Origin: Mitosporidium daphniae
Taxonomy: Eukaryota > Microsporidia
Direction: 5' to 3'
Length of the DNA: 44,333 nucleotides
NCBI RefSeq assembly: GCF_000760515.2
Contig: NW_013546500.1
Coordinates: forward strand, 1-44,333
Positions 28,155 through 38,333 of this stretch are shown here, one piece after another (position 1 is the stretch's first letter; each line of letters opens with the position of its first letter). The notes beneath the pieces are model-generated. The model saw only the letters and a list, made by a program, of their open reading frames with translations, was not told the DNA's origin and searched no databases. A program made the translations under genes and the position numbers.

Positions 28155-28772
28155 TCAGTTTGTGGATCCAAAGCCGCCTGAGCCACGAACAGTTTCCGTA
28201 AGTGACTGAACGACTCTCACTTCGGGCGTGGCAATCTTTTCCAAAATCAATTGCGCAATACGGTCCCCTTTTTTTATCGAAAAATCAGCTTCGGTGCTTG
28301 TGTTAAAAAGCAAAACACCGACATTTCCTCGGTAATCAGCGTCAATAACTCCAGCACCAACGTCAATTCCATGCTTCAGGGCAATCCCAGATCGCGGCGC
28401 CACCCTTCCGTATGTGCCTAGAGGAACTGCTATTGCTATGTCGGTGGGGACAAGGAGACGGCCTTGTTTCGGGACGATAGCATCCTTCGCACTGAAAAGG
28501 TCATATCCAGCTGCATTTTCTGAAAGCCTTTGGGGAGCTTGTCCGTTTTCAGAGAGCAGCGTTACGAACAGGGAGTCACCACATTGCGTTTCGTCGCGAA
28601 TCATAGACATCATTTTAATAAAATTACATCCTTCAATTGAGGTATTTGTTTCGAGTAACCCTCGTCTTATTTGGGCCCCTTGCAGCAAAATTTCTTCGGC
28701 TAAGCCTAGCGCTTCGGGATCATCTCCATTCAAAGCCTTTGGATCAAAGAGTTTCCATTTCAGAAGCGGCAT
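28155..28772 (-). CDS. DUT1: dUTP pyrophosphatase with N-terminal extension
   Basis: A single frame of 205 residues. All five dUTPase motifs are present: [10 protein letters not shown] (I), APRSGIAL (II), [17 protein letters not shown] with the catalytic Asp (III), GDRIAQLIL (IV) and [10 protein letters not shown] (V, C-terminal P-loop-like arm). The enzyme keeps dUTP low and supplies dUMP for thymidylate synthesis; it works as a trimer. The core starts near residue 65. The first 60 residues ([18 protein letters not shown] onward) are extra, and an internal MMSM at residues 54-57 could be an alternative start giving a conventional 150-residue enzyme. Confidence 0.96.
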   Translation of the reverse strand: MPLLKWKLFDPKALNGDDPEALGLAEEILLQGAQIRRGLLETNTSIEGCNFIKMMSMIRDETQCGDSLFVTLLSENGQAPQRLSENAAGYDLFSAKDAIVPKQGRLLVPTDIAIAVPLGTYGRVAPRSGIALKHGIDVGAGVIDADYRGNVGVLLFNTSTEADFSIKKGDRIAQLILEKIATPEVRVVQSLTETVRGSGGFGSTN

Positions 28773-28807
28773 TCGATTTTGGGCGAAACTTTGAGAACTT
28801 GCAAAAC

Positions 28808-29068
28808 ATGCAACAACAATATCTTTGCTTCCTCGGGTTACCGGGTCTCAATGTGGTTCTTCTATCGATTTTAAGGCCAAAAAAGAAGCCCCTTTACGCG
28901 AAAAATTCCAATAAAATAAGCTTTTGTATGCGCCCTTTAACACTTCACCCTCTTCACTTTGAAGAAGATCAAGCGGCGAAAAACCAGCCATCTGCTCTCT
29001 TCACGGATGATGGTGCTTATTTTACGGCTTTTTTATGCAAAAAAGCCAAGGCAATCAATGGCTTGTGA
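28808..29068 (+). CDS. Possible small protein, divergent from dUTPase
   Basis: A frame of 86 residues begins at ATG 28808, 35 bp from the dUTPase start, which matches the close divergent pairs elsewhere in the window. It reads [16 protein letters not shown], a basic middle part, and an acidic-aromatic part [16 protein letters not shown] possible 39 nt GT-AG intron (28840-28878) would shorten it without changing the frame. No family is recognised; it may be a chance frame. Confidence 0.3.
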   Translation: MQQQYLCFLGLPGLNVVLLSILRPKKKPLYAKNSNKISFCMRPLTLHPLHFEEDQAAKNQPSALFTDDGAYFTAFLCKKAKAINGL

Positions 29069-29254
29069 GCTGTCTTTTCTCTTTTCTAGGCTATTTGGTA
29101 TGGCCGGCTAATTGATCTTTTGAAGAGGACAATCCAATCTTTTGGAGGGTTCAGCTAATATGCCTAATGGTCACGACAAAGAGCTAGGCTAAACGATATT
29201 TATAACGCGCCTCAGTGATAACTTTTCCTCTGGTTTATTGCATGTATGTCTTGC

Positions 29255-29875
29255 TCATCTGAAGTGCCGGCTAGTATGATGCCTTCTTCCGAGCTCTTGC
29301 TCGCGGTTATATTCCTCCTCTAATATCTTGGTATAATATACTCTTCGCAACAATGTCTGCTCATAAATGTGCTTGAGAACAGCATATCGATATTCACTTT
29401 GGTAAGACCGATCGACCTTCATTCGGTCGATTTTCTTCAACGTCAACTGAAAAATTTTCTCATTGAAGGCATAAAAGTCTTGCGTTAAGACTTTGTTCCT
29501 GGTCTCAGTTGTTCCCGATGCGTCCTCATCTTTAGTATCGTGGATTTTCATATCAGAGAGATTTTCACCACTGCAGCCACTGATTGAAGTGGATTTTAGC
29601 CGAGAAGGTGTCCAGTGTTCGGGACAAAGGGGTTGTCTCGATGTCGGTCCGCTAGTTTTATTTTCCATTGATGTCTTTTTTAAGAGCCTCATCAATGATT
29701 TGATCGGTGGTGTCTTGGTTTCTTCTGAAAGGCCCGATCCCATCTCAGAGACCGAGGATGGTATGTTTGTGGAGCGCTCCGATCCCTTGCAAGCAGGGTC
29801 TTTTTCATTTTTCTTTTCCTTGCCTTTCTGCCGAAAAAACTGTATTTTTGATTTCAAGAGTGGGGACTCGCTCAT
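29255..29875 (-). CDS. Unrecognised polar protein with C-terminal coiled coil
   Basis: A frame of 206 residues beginning at ATG 29875. Residues 1-120 are Ser/Lys/Thr-rich and probably disordered. Residues 130-200 are helical: TQDFYAFNEKIFQLTLKKID, RYAVLKHIYEQTLLRRVYYT, then KILEEEYNREQELGRRHH. This end looks like a real coiled-coil or helical bundle domain. I do not recognise the family. It is divergent from the Su(z)12-like gene, with 176 bp between starts. Confidence 0.55.
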   Translation of the reverse strand: MSESPLLKSKIQFFRQKGKEKKNEKDPACKGSERSTNIPSSVSEMGSGLSEETKTPPIKSLMRLLKKTSMENKTSGPTSRQPLCPEHWTPSRLKSTSISGCSGENLSDMKIHDTKDEDASGTTETRNKVLTQDFYAFNEKIFQLTLKKIDRMKVDRSYQSEYRYAVLKHIYEQTLLRRVYYTKILEEEYNREQELGRRHHTSRHFR

Positions 29876-30051
29876 CAGGAAAATCCCAGTCCTCTCTTAT
29901 TTGGACATTGCAATTGAAAGAACTATACGAGATCAAACAGGCCAATCAGAAATTCATTTTTTGCAACCAATGAGGAAAATTTCAAGATTGAATAAAAAGT
30001 TTTACTTATTAAATTGGCGCAACTTGCTGCACCACCAAGGGGTATTACTGC

Positions 30052-31406
30052 ATGTCTTATTTGCATCAAGTGACAGCTTTCAATAATTTTGCCGATAAAC
30101 CCGCAGATACCGTACTAAATGACAGTTGCAACAAAGGTGTCGGATACTTTCCACTCTCCATGCTTGAGGAGCGGTTTAAATGTGGTCCGATCCCTTTTTG
30201 TAAGGTAACGGGGTCGTCATAAATGATTACTAGCCTATATTTTTGAATAGAACGCATAGATTTTTTTCCAAGTCCAAATTCTTTGTATCTGTTGAAAGCA
30301 AATTTGCCCATGATTTTTCGGTTGAAATTCTTCTTTCCACCTCTTTGAGTGGAAACTCAACTGCCCGCATAATTTCCCGGAAAATCGCAACAAAAGCGCT
30401 GCCGTTTTTTCGGCTTGTTTTTTATGCTAATAGCAACAGCACAAGAATAGAGTTTGTACATGGATGCCATCGGAGTTCATACAATGTTTCTTATTTGCTT
30501 CCATTTAAGAAAATTCATATCGCTGATCACCTCTCGATTGTGGTTTCCAAAAGGATCCCAGGCGCTACGTTTATACGGTGGAATGGGAAAATTCCGACCA
30601 TCCTTTCTTCTTCTTTCATTTACTTGAAATGTCCTTTTTGTACGATTAAAAGCTACTTTGCAGTGTTCCAAAGCATCGAGCAATTGCAGATGCATTCAAA
30701 ACTATTCCACGGCGACCATTTCCGTTACAAACTGCTGTATCGGAGTACCAGTATATATGTTTATGAAATCAGGGAAAACAGAGATCTCGTGGGTGCGATG
30801 AAATTGCTTTCGAGGACATTTGCTATAAACACGGACGATTTTTCTTTGGCACCTTTGCCATTTTCTTTCAAATATCAAAGGAAATCCAGCCGGTTTGAAC
30901 TCCGACCAAAGCATCAAAGCGAGGAAAAGAAGAGGCAATTTCAAACAGGCTACAACCGAGGGGCGAGATATTTTGTGGACTCGTTTTTGATGCAACCGCT
31001 GGATCCCGCAAAGTTTACGTCATCAACAACGACCGATTCGGAAGCCATCATCGATGAAGCGCTAATTCGGGACTTTTGTGATCTTTCCGAACAAGAAAAG
31101 TCGATAATGATCTGCTGGAACAATTTCCAGCGACAAATGTAAGATTTGAGTGTTTCTTGCCATAGGAAGCAAATTGATAGCAATTTTGTAAACAACATTG
31201 CCCTACTCCCCTTTATGCAAACGGTTATTTTGGAGTCAATATTTGATTCATGTTTAACGCCCTACACACTTTCTCTTCTTTCATCGCATGTGCTTAGCAT
31301 TCAAGAATTGCATGCAATAGACAATATAACGCTGCATGCAGCAATGGAGCTTCTTCGACAATCCAAGGACCTCCTTAGACTTAACATTGGCAGCCCTTGC
31401 ATCTAA
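30052..31406 (+). CDS. SUZ12: Su(z)12-like Polycomb (PRC2) protein with zinc finger and VEFS box
   Basis: Exons 30052-30204, 30234-31138 and 31166-31406 (introns 29 and 27 nt) give 432 residues. Su(z)12 is the PRC2 subunit needed for H3K27 methylation. Three family signatures occur in order. PIFLNRTHRFF (residues 52-62, formed at the first splice) matches PIFLxRT of SUZ12. A C2H2 finger, CPFC-x17-HSKLFH (C184, C187, H205, H210), sits where SUZ12 has its finger. A VEFS box runs from about residue 295: RYFVDSFLMQPLDPAKF, then ALIRDFCDLSEQEKSIMICW, NNFQRQM. The N-terminal 50 residues are divergent. The 3' end is uncertain, because another frame opens at 31336-31596. Confidence 0.75.
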
Positions 31407-31596
31407 TCACAAAGCATATAACAAGCATTGTCGAGTTTCCATTCCGCTTTTTGGGGACTGGCTACGGTTTGACACGGGTAGCACGACAATTAGATGGGAC
31501 AAATTTGACCTTTACACATCGGATCATGTCTTCGATTTTAAAAGGTGGAGGCCATCGCAGATTGCGGTACATTTAACCAATGCTTGCCTGTCTTAA
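31336..31596 (+). other. Open, coding-like stretch out of frame with the end of SUZ12
   Basis: In the frame +1 relative to SUZ12 exon 3, codons stay open to a TAA at 31594-31596 and read as plausible protein: HKAYNKHCRVSIPLFGDWLR, WDKFDLYTSDHVFDFKRWRP and IAVHLTNACLS. The only ATG (31336) lies inside SUZ12. It may be a further SUZ12 exon (a long GTTTAA...AG intron at about 31253-31378 would restore the frame), a frameshifted tail or a chance frame. The remaining bases up to TRAPPC10 (31597-31762) show nothing else. Confidence 0.35.
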
Positions 31597-31762
31597 CGGG
31601 CCTATGTATATCTACTATTAATGGGGGGGGCCATTAAATCGAGTAATAATATTAATTGCATGCTAAACTTTACCACATCGTCAATTAAATCAATTAAGCC
31701 AAGTAACGTGTGGCGCACGTCTATAAAATTATAAAACTTTCCTTTGATTTATCACTCATTCC

Positions 31763-34756
31763 ATGGGGCCCAGCGGATCAAGTCCTTTTGCCGTGATAAC
31801 ATGTATTCCCTTTACCCCAATGTTAAATAGATATCGACATCAACGGGGCTTGGCCACTCATCGAGCCATTATTTACAAGGCTGCCATCGCAGTCTCTTAG
31901 CATAAATTGCCAAAATAGAGTTGTTTCTACAACTCTGCGGCTGCAATTCATAGACTACGAGTTGATAACATGGCAAGAAGAAGAGAGAACCTTATCCTCA
32001 TATCTTGAGCCCGTCATTTCGGTGTTGCTTTACAAGTTTGAGCACATGGAAAGGTATCTGTTTGTTTTACGTCAAGGTACAAGGATGGCGGCAAGGCGCT
32101 CATAAAAAAGGCCCTGGACAAGTTTTCTAGCAAAATGATTGAGAATTCGCCAATTCTTTTCGTTCTTGTCAGCGGGAAAGACAAATTTACCACAAATATG
32201 CTTCTTTCCAGGCTGCATACGGATTGGCGGGCTTCTTCTCGCCACATCCACAGCCTTCAAATCCCGAAATCCGGAGGCACAATTGAAAAGTTTGTCGAGG
32301 AAACCTTGAATCCGATTGTTGCGCAGGGGATTGAAAAGCGAATTCTTTATTTCAATGCCAATAACAGCATGCGGGCTGGGAACATTATCCAAAAAGTAGT
32401 TCTTTTATCTCCCTTCATGTAGGATAGCTATGCACTTTTCCTGCAAGTGGTTGGGGATTACGATGGCGCAATTTCGATCCTAGATTCTTTGGGCTGTTTT
32501 CCAATCCAATTTAAGTTTGGAAACATCTGGGAAAAGACCTTCGATATTCTTGACCCCGAAAGCTACATATCAAAATTCCGTCGACACTTTATTTCACACA
32601 CTCAAGAAAATGGTGAAGGTGTGCCAATATACATCTATTGGAGGACCATCCATCTCGAATGCTTGTCATTGTGTAAAGAACCTGAACAGCCAGTAATCAA
32701 CGAGTCCATACCATCGAAGAGGCGGGGCGATTCTAAGAACGCGCTGTTCAGCATTTGCAGAAGAGTTGCATTACTGTTTGAATCGACCAGACAGACAAAT
32801 AATGAGGCCATTTACGATCTTTTGAAATCGATAATCGATATTTTTCCGTGCCAAAACCAGCAACTGGCTATACTTTATAGCTGGGCCATCCAGCACCTAT
32901 CGTTGGAGTCAAAGACCAAGGACCGTAATAATGTTCTTTTGCTTTTGGTATGGTGTTTATTTAACCTGTAGGATTTATATGGAAAAGGCATTGACATTGC
33001 AAGTGCTTATAATTTAACCAGAGAAGCATCACTGCTTTTGGAAAAGGTTGCTTTCCAGTACTTGGCTTTTGGAGACTGGAATGTAGGCATTTCCATCTGC
33101 GAAAAGCTGCTATCGTACTATTCTCGCCTTGAGGGCTGGTGGGAATTTACAGGTGCCAGAATCAACCGGCAAATCGCCACCGAAGCGGTCTCAAATGGCC
33201 GTGGAGTTGAGGAGTTAGAACAGGTTCTTTTGAACCTTATAAAGGACGAATCATGGGAAGCTTGCCATCGCGTCATTGAAAAAATCAACAGTATTGATGG
33301 CCATGTTACAATTCAAAAATTGTCCAAAGGCGTTGTTGAAATATCGGATTTTTATTCTATCGATTGGGATGGGTCCGTTTTATCTTTTAGAGCCCTCGTC
33401 AATTCTAAGCTACACATTCTGGAATCTAAAATATCGTTAATATTTACCTCCATCGATGGAGGCGAAGACTTTGTCTTTGAGGGAAAAGCAGTCTTTAGCA
33501 GAAACTTCAATCCCGATTTAGAGGCCACGGAGGCACCTTTGTTTGATCCTATTTTGGCAAAAAATCTAGATCGCCCAACGGCCGGCATATGTTTCCAATT
33601 TAATTGCCACTCCTTTTTTTCAGGGTCTCTTTATAAATTGTTAACCCTTTTGCCAAAGAAAAGTTCCATTGAGATCGGCCATATACGGTTGGATTTTGAA
33701 TCGGCTATTCACTTTGAAAGGATAAATTTTAACGATTTACTTGTCAATTTAATACACGAGAGGATCAAGATAGTTTCCAAAAATATTTGGAACCGATCCA
33801 TCGTGCCTGTTCTGTTTTCTTCGCAAAGGAAAAACAAGACCTCTCCCTTCCTCCCAGATCTAATCGCCGCGTGTTGCTTCAGTAGGCCACTGCATAGCTA
33901 TGTGAGTGAAATGCTTTGGGTTGCGTCTTCATCGGATGGATTGCTTCTAAATGAAATATATCAGAAAATGGCCTCAAGCTACCCATTATATTCGTACAAC
34001 ATCAAAGCAGTCACTTCAAAGAGCTTCAAGTAGCTTTTGATTTTCATCTCCTAGGTCCGTAATTTGGATTTTGAACTTGACCCCCCTATCAGACACCTTT
34101 AGAATTTTAGGTCCAAAATGGCTAACTTCCATTTCTGATAATGAAGAGTTGGCTATCAATGAGGTCGATTTCGACTCGGATTTTTTTGCCATCACACAGC
34201 CAGTCCGCTGGATGCATACAACAGCAATCGATACTTGTTCCGACATAGTTGCATGCTTCAGAATTGAGAATGCATATCTGAAATGTATCCATTACATCAA
34301 AGAGAAATATGATCCACCCATGGTACCGCATTTACGGATTTATCCTAGGTTATTGTGCGAGCGTGGGTACAATTGGAAGATGCAACGAAGAGTTCTGTGG
34401 CCGAAAAATCTCTTGTGCCCTTCAATTTAATGGTCAAAGTTTGGTGGGGCCAACGTCTTAAAGACTGCGGCCGTTGTGCATCATCTGTCATCGTCACCAT
34501 TGGTGATTACCACGACTCTTGGGAGCTCATTGAAAAGAGTCCCCAAATTCATATTCCATTGGACCCGTTGCGCATTGAAAGTCTTTTTACTTGTCGATTC
34601 CGATCTTTGATATGTGGCGCGCGTGGGAGTTACGCTCCACTTCCAAAGGCCGTATATTTTTTACAAAACCCCGACCAAGAGCATCCTAGTAGCGACTATC
34701 AAATACAATTTGAGGATGCAACACGTGCAGATTTGAAGCTTTTAATCGATTTTTAA
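31763..34756 (+). CDS. TRS130: TRAPP II subunit TRAPPC10/Trs130
   Basis: Seven exons (31763-31802, 31831-32053, 32077-32395, 32423-32947, 32972-34029, 34055-34322, 34349-34756) give 946 residues. TRAPPC10 is part of the Golgi tether that activates Ypt31/Rab11-type GTPases. After the first splice the family start reads VITYIDINGAWPLIEPLFTR LP. Then come a helical KALIKKALDKF block, KDSYALFLQVVGDYDGAISI (TPR-like), EASLLLEKVAFQYLAFGDWN with GWWEF, and a C-terminal beta-rich part. The six introns are 28, 23, 27, 24, 25 and 26 nt; four carry an in-frame stop or shift the frame. It is shorter than the human protein (1,259 aa). The stop overlaps the end of AK6 by 15 bp. Confidence 0.85.
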
Positions 34757-35445
34757 AACCCTCCTCAATCTTTCGGCATTTGAATTTTGGTCTGCTTCAC
34801 AGTCTGACGTCAAATTGAGGATTGGGATGTGTGGGGTTTCTTTGAATGCCTCGTGTGCTTCTTCCAAAAGCACCTGCATGATCTCGCATTCGATGTTTTC
34901 TCTGATTTTCTGTGGAGAGTATTTCCTAAAAATACTCGCAATGCATAGGTACCTGTTTGCCAGACGATCATAAAGAACGGTATTATTTGTGCTTAAAACG
35001 ACCACAAGATCTATCAAGGAGGAGGGGATAATGTTTGCCACCGAGTGGAAATCAATCAAGTTTCCGCCAGACGAAATCATTTTGGAGAGGCCTTTGCGAA
35101 CCTATTTTCTATCATCATAAAAAGATACTTTATAGTCGGAGAAGATCAGAGAATCCATTTCTTCGTCATAAGAAGAATACCATTTGTTGCGTTTTATTTC
35201 TTCACTCACATTTATATGGTTGTAATCGCCACTTGACACGAGCTCACACAGCGTTGTTTTTCCAGTACCCGGGGTTCCCGTAATAAGGATATTAGGAAGA
35301 CTTCGTCCATTGCTGTTTGCCTCACAAAATACTAGTGTTGATTGCGTATGAAAATACCTTTGCACGAAATGTCGTCTTTTTCTGTTTGTGATACCTGGTT
35401 TACTATAAACGGGTTCTGCTTGAGCTTGGAAATTAATCTGGCCAT
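34742..35445 (-). CDS. FAP7: Adenylate kinase isoenzyme 6 (Fap7/hCINAP)
   Basis: Exons 35445-35358, 35331-35129, 35101-34953 and 34925-34742 (introns 26, 27 and 27 nt) give 207 residues. Fap7 is a nuclear NMP kinase/ATPase needed for 18S rRNA maturation. P-loop LPNILITGTPGTGKTT, EEIKRNKWYSSYDEEMDS, GGNLIDFHSV, VVVLSTNNTVLYDRLANRKY and SPQKIRENIECEIMQVLLEE are all in place after splicing. The family normally begins a few residues before the P-loop; here about 43 extra residues (MARLISKLKQNPFIVN onward) come from exon 1 and part of exon 2. That extension is less certain than the core. The last intron has no in-frame stop. Confidence 0.9.
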
Positions 35446-35482
35446 TTAAAAAATCAAGATTGAGGCCTACTACAACGCACGC

Positions 35483-35491
35483 TTAACCCTA
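35483..35491. promoter_or_regulatory. Telobox TTAACCCTA upstream of AK6
   Basis: The motif lies 38 bp upstream of the AK6 start (35445, minus strand). It is one of several AACCCTA words in intergenic DNA of this window. Function inferred from position only. Confidence 0.4.
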
Positions 35492-35531
35492 GCCCAAATT
35501 TTAAATTAAAAATGCCAACAACTCGGACATC

Positions 35532-35560
35532 ATGATGATGATGATGATGATGATGATGAT
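35532..35560. repeat. ATG trinucleotide microsatellite, about nine units
   Basis: Uninterrupted ATG repeats (GAT/TGA in other frames, CAT on the minus strand) in non-coding DNA upstream of AK6. Confidence 0.9.
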
Positions 35561-35820
35561 CCCACATTTGCGTAACTAGTGGGGCTGGATTGCAATTTCG
35601 TCGTGTCGATTGTTGTTTGATTTAACTTCAAATCTGCCGCAGTTGAGATCAGTTGTAGCCTCCAGCTTGATGGTCTTTTTGCTTATGAATTTGACCGATT
35701 CTTTGGATGATTAATGCACACATTGTGCTTCTGGAACTTCAGAAGGTGCATGCTTTTTTCGGATTTCTACGGATGTGGCTTTGCTTTTGTGGTTTCTGCA
35801 ATTGCAATTGTTATATTTTT

Positions 35821-35864
35821 GCGCCTTGAAGGTTATACTTTTGCGCCTTGAAGGTTATACTTTT
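35821..35864. repeat. 22 bp tandem duplication
   Basis: Two identical 22 bp units starting GCGCCTTGAAGG (35821-35842 and 35843-35864), followed by a partial, diverged third copy (CTGCTTTGGAAGG). They lie in the long intergenic stretch before RPD3. Confidence 0.85.
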
Positions 35865-36630
35865 CTGCTTTGGAAGGCTGTTGTCTTCTACCCACATTAA
35901 TTATGGTATCCCTTGTTCAAACGCTGGATAAAATGCTAGGATAATTTTAGCTGGCAATGTATTCTTAATGCTTGGTGCGCCTTTCACGACAGAAAATGTG
36001 CAGTACAATTTGCTGATCGTCAGGTGTTTTTAAATATTTATGTTTTCCGAATAAAGCCAAAATAAACGCGAATCATTGTGCCGGAAATCCGCTTCCCATT
36101 TCAAAAAAGGCTCAAAGCCGTATAAACGCCTTTGCGGGACCCAATGCGTATCAAGTGCCATATGGTAATACGCAGTAAAGTTCTTCTAAATAAGCCATTC
36201 TTCAATTTCGTGCTTATAATAGGTCTTTTGGTCAAGAAGATCTGCGAAAGAATTTAAACGACGAGATGGCAGAAATCGCACAACTTGAAGTTCAGAAATT
36301 AGGGCATTTGCAAACCCCGGGGTTTTGATCTATTTTCGATCAAAACTTCAGCCATTCACGCAAACACCGAACTCCGAACCGCCATTGAAAGGACGCTTAC
36401 CGCTTCGACCATGCAGAATTGGGCGTCAGAAAATTGCTCAAAAACATGCAATAAATAGCATGCACATAAATTGGCGGTTTGCACAAGGTCCTGCCAACGC
36501 CAGTGTTTTTAATAGCTTTAACCACACCTGCAAAAGCTATTGCTACGAGCGATTTGAACGCATTTGATTTAAAATTTAACAACATTTAAGTTGCAAGGGC
36601 CCCATATTTAATTTACCTCATCAGTTTATA

Positions 36631-38117
36631 ATGTTCCCTCCATTGGCTTCCAAAAAATCATCCAGGGTAGCGTATTACTACGATCGTATGTGGTTTCTTT
36701 GCTAAACATTGTGTAGCTGATATTGGAAATTTTTATTATGGCCCGGGGCATCCTATGAAGCCTCACAGGATTAGAATGACCACCTCTCTTTTGATTAACT
36801 ATGGCCTTTTCTCAAAGATGGATGTTTTTGTAAGCATTCTTATAACTTCATCCCCATGTATTAGAGACCCCCCAAAGCATCTATCGAGGATATGACAAAG
36901 TTCCATTCTGATGAATATATCTCTTTCCTTAGCAGAGTCACTCCCGAAAATATGCATTCGTTTTCCACCCAGCTGGAGAAATGTAAGCCCCATGGGGAGA
37001 ATTTTCATTTTCTAGTCAATGTTGGGGAAGATTGTCCAGTTTTTGAGGGCGTCTATGATTATTGCCAAATTAGCGCTGGCGGCTCTATTGCGGCAGCAAT
37101 GAAGCTAAACCATGGACACACCGACATCGCCATAAACTGGGCTGGCGGGCTGCATCACGCAAAAAGGCAAGAGGCATCTGGGTTTTGCTATGTCAACGAC
37201 ATTGTTTTGGCCATCCTCGAGCTTTTGAAATACCACAAAAGAGTTCTTTACATCGATATCGATGTGCACCATGGCGATGGGGTTGAGGAGGCCTTTTATA
37301 CGACCGACCGAGTTATGACAGTGTCTTTTCATAAATGCGGTGAATTCTTTCCCGGAACTGGCGACATCAAGGTACCCCATTGATCATCTTAGGGTTAGGA
37401 TATCGGCTACAGACGCGGGAAATACTACTCCATAAACTGTCCTCTTCGCGATGGCGTCACCGATGAATCTTTCGCGAGCATTTTTGAGCCTGTCATTTCT
37501 CATGTGATGCAATGGTATCAACCGAGCGTGATTGTCCTCCAATGCGGAGCTGACTCTCTTGCAGGAGACCGTCTTGGTTGCTTTAACCTGTCATCGTCGG
37601 GCCATTCAGATTGTGTCGCGTTTGTTAAAAAATTCAATATCCCTCTGTTGCTTTTGGGTGGCGGCGGGTACACGATAAGAAACGTCTCCCGGGTGTGGAC
37701 CCTGGAGACCGCAATCGCCCTTGGAGAGACTATTTCGGATGGTATTTTTGATGTGCCTTTATTTTAGAACTCCCCTACAACGACTATTTTGAGTACTTTT
37801 CACCAGACTATTCGCTATCCGTGCCCGCCTCTAATGCTACCAACTACAATACCAGAGAGTATTTAGAAAAATGCACCTCCATTATTATTGAGAACCTAAG
37901 ACAGACACAATTTTGCCCCAATGTCCAACAACAAGGTAGCTTGATATTTTAATTTCCAGATATTCCTTCAGATTACTTTACCGACTCTGCATCAGAAGCA
38001 GATGAAAACTACGAAGAAGAGGAGCAGGAAAGAGAGAGAAAGAAAAATTTTTACAGGAAAAAACACATGTTAAATGACGAAGGGCAGCACATCTATGTCG
38101 ATGATGATGATATTTGA
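36631..38117 (+). CDS. RPD3: Class I histone deacetylase, Rpd3/HDAC1 type
   Basis: Seven exons (36631-36685, 36717-36829, 36865-36982, 37016-37371, 37399-37741, 37768-37935, 37960-38117) give 436 residues. The zinc-dependent deacetylase core is complete: [20 protein letters not shown] (Asp/Ile form), [33 protein letters not shown] (active-site HH), [17 protein letters not shown] (zinc Asp/His), [32 protein letters not shown] and [15 protein letters not shown]. Residue choices ([18 protein letters not shown]) favour Rpd3 over Hos2/HDAC3. The acidic tail ends in DDDDI. Introns are 31, 35, 33, 27, 26 and 24 nt. The fourth (37372-37398) contains TTAGGGTTAG at its 3' end. Confidence 0.97.
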
Positions 38118-38202
38118 TTAGTTGGATAAAATTTGTAAATTTAATTTGAGCCTGGTCCAGTCCGGCCCAATCCAATTGAGCCTGGTTTGGAGTGGGCTTC
38201 GC

Positions 38203-38213
38203 CTAACCCTAAA
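38203..38213. promoter_or_regulatory. Telobox CTAACCCTAAA
   Basis: The motif lies 121 bp before the ATG of the broken secreted-protein gene at 38334 and 86 bp after the RPD3 stop. Its position is consistent with a promoter element of the broken gene, but that is inference. Confidence 0.4.
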
Positions 38214-38333
38214 TCCCATTTATTTGAATTTAATGGGCCATATTCGTAATTGTTTAACACCTTGTTCCCATTGGATGCAAGATTTATGGCGGTGCAAAAC
38301 AGCATGTAAAATGCTAGCAAATTTCTCGCTGCA

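Larger units (their letters stand above)
35446..36630. other. 1.2 kb without a recognised gene
   Basis: Contents seen: a telobox TTAACCCTA at 35483-35491 near the AK6 start, an ATG/CAT trinucleotide run at 35532-35560, a 22 bp duplication at 35821-35864, and A/T-rich sequence up to the RPD3 start. Short frames on both strands show no family motif. A minus-strand ORF through the CAT run codes for nine histidines but is only 38 codons. No tRNA or snRNA core was found by eye. Confidence 0.5.

Noticed and set aside
35446-35566. Minus-strand ORF with nine consecutive His codons
   Set aside because: Only 38 codons, produced by a CAT microsatellite; no supporting motif.
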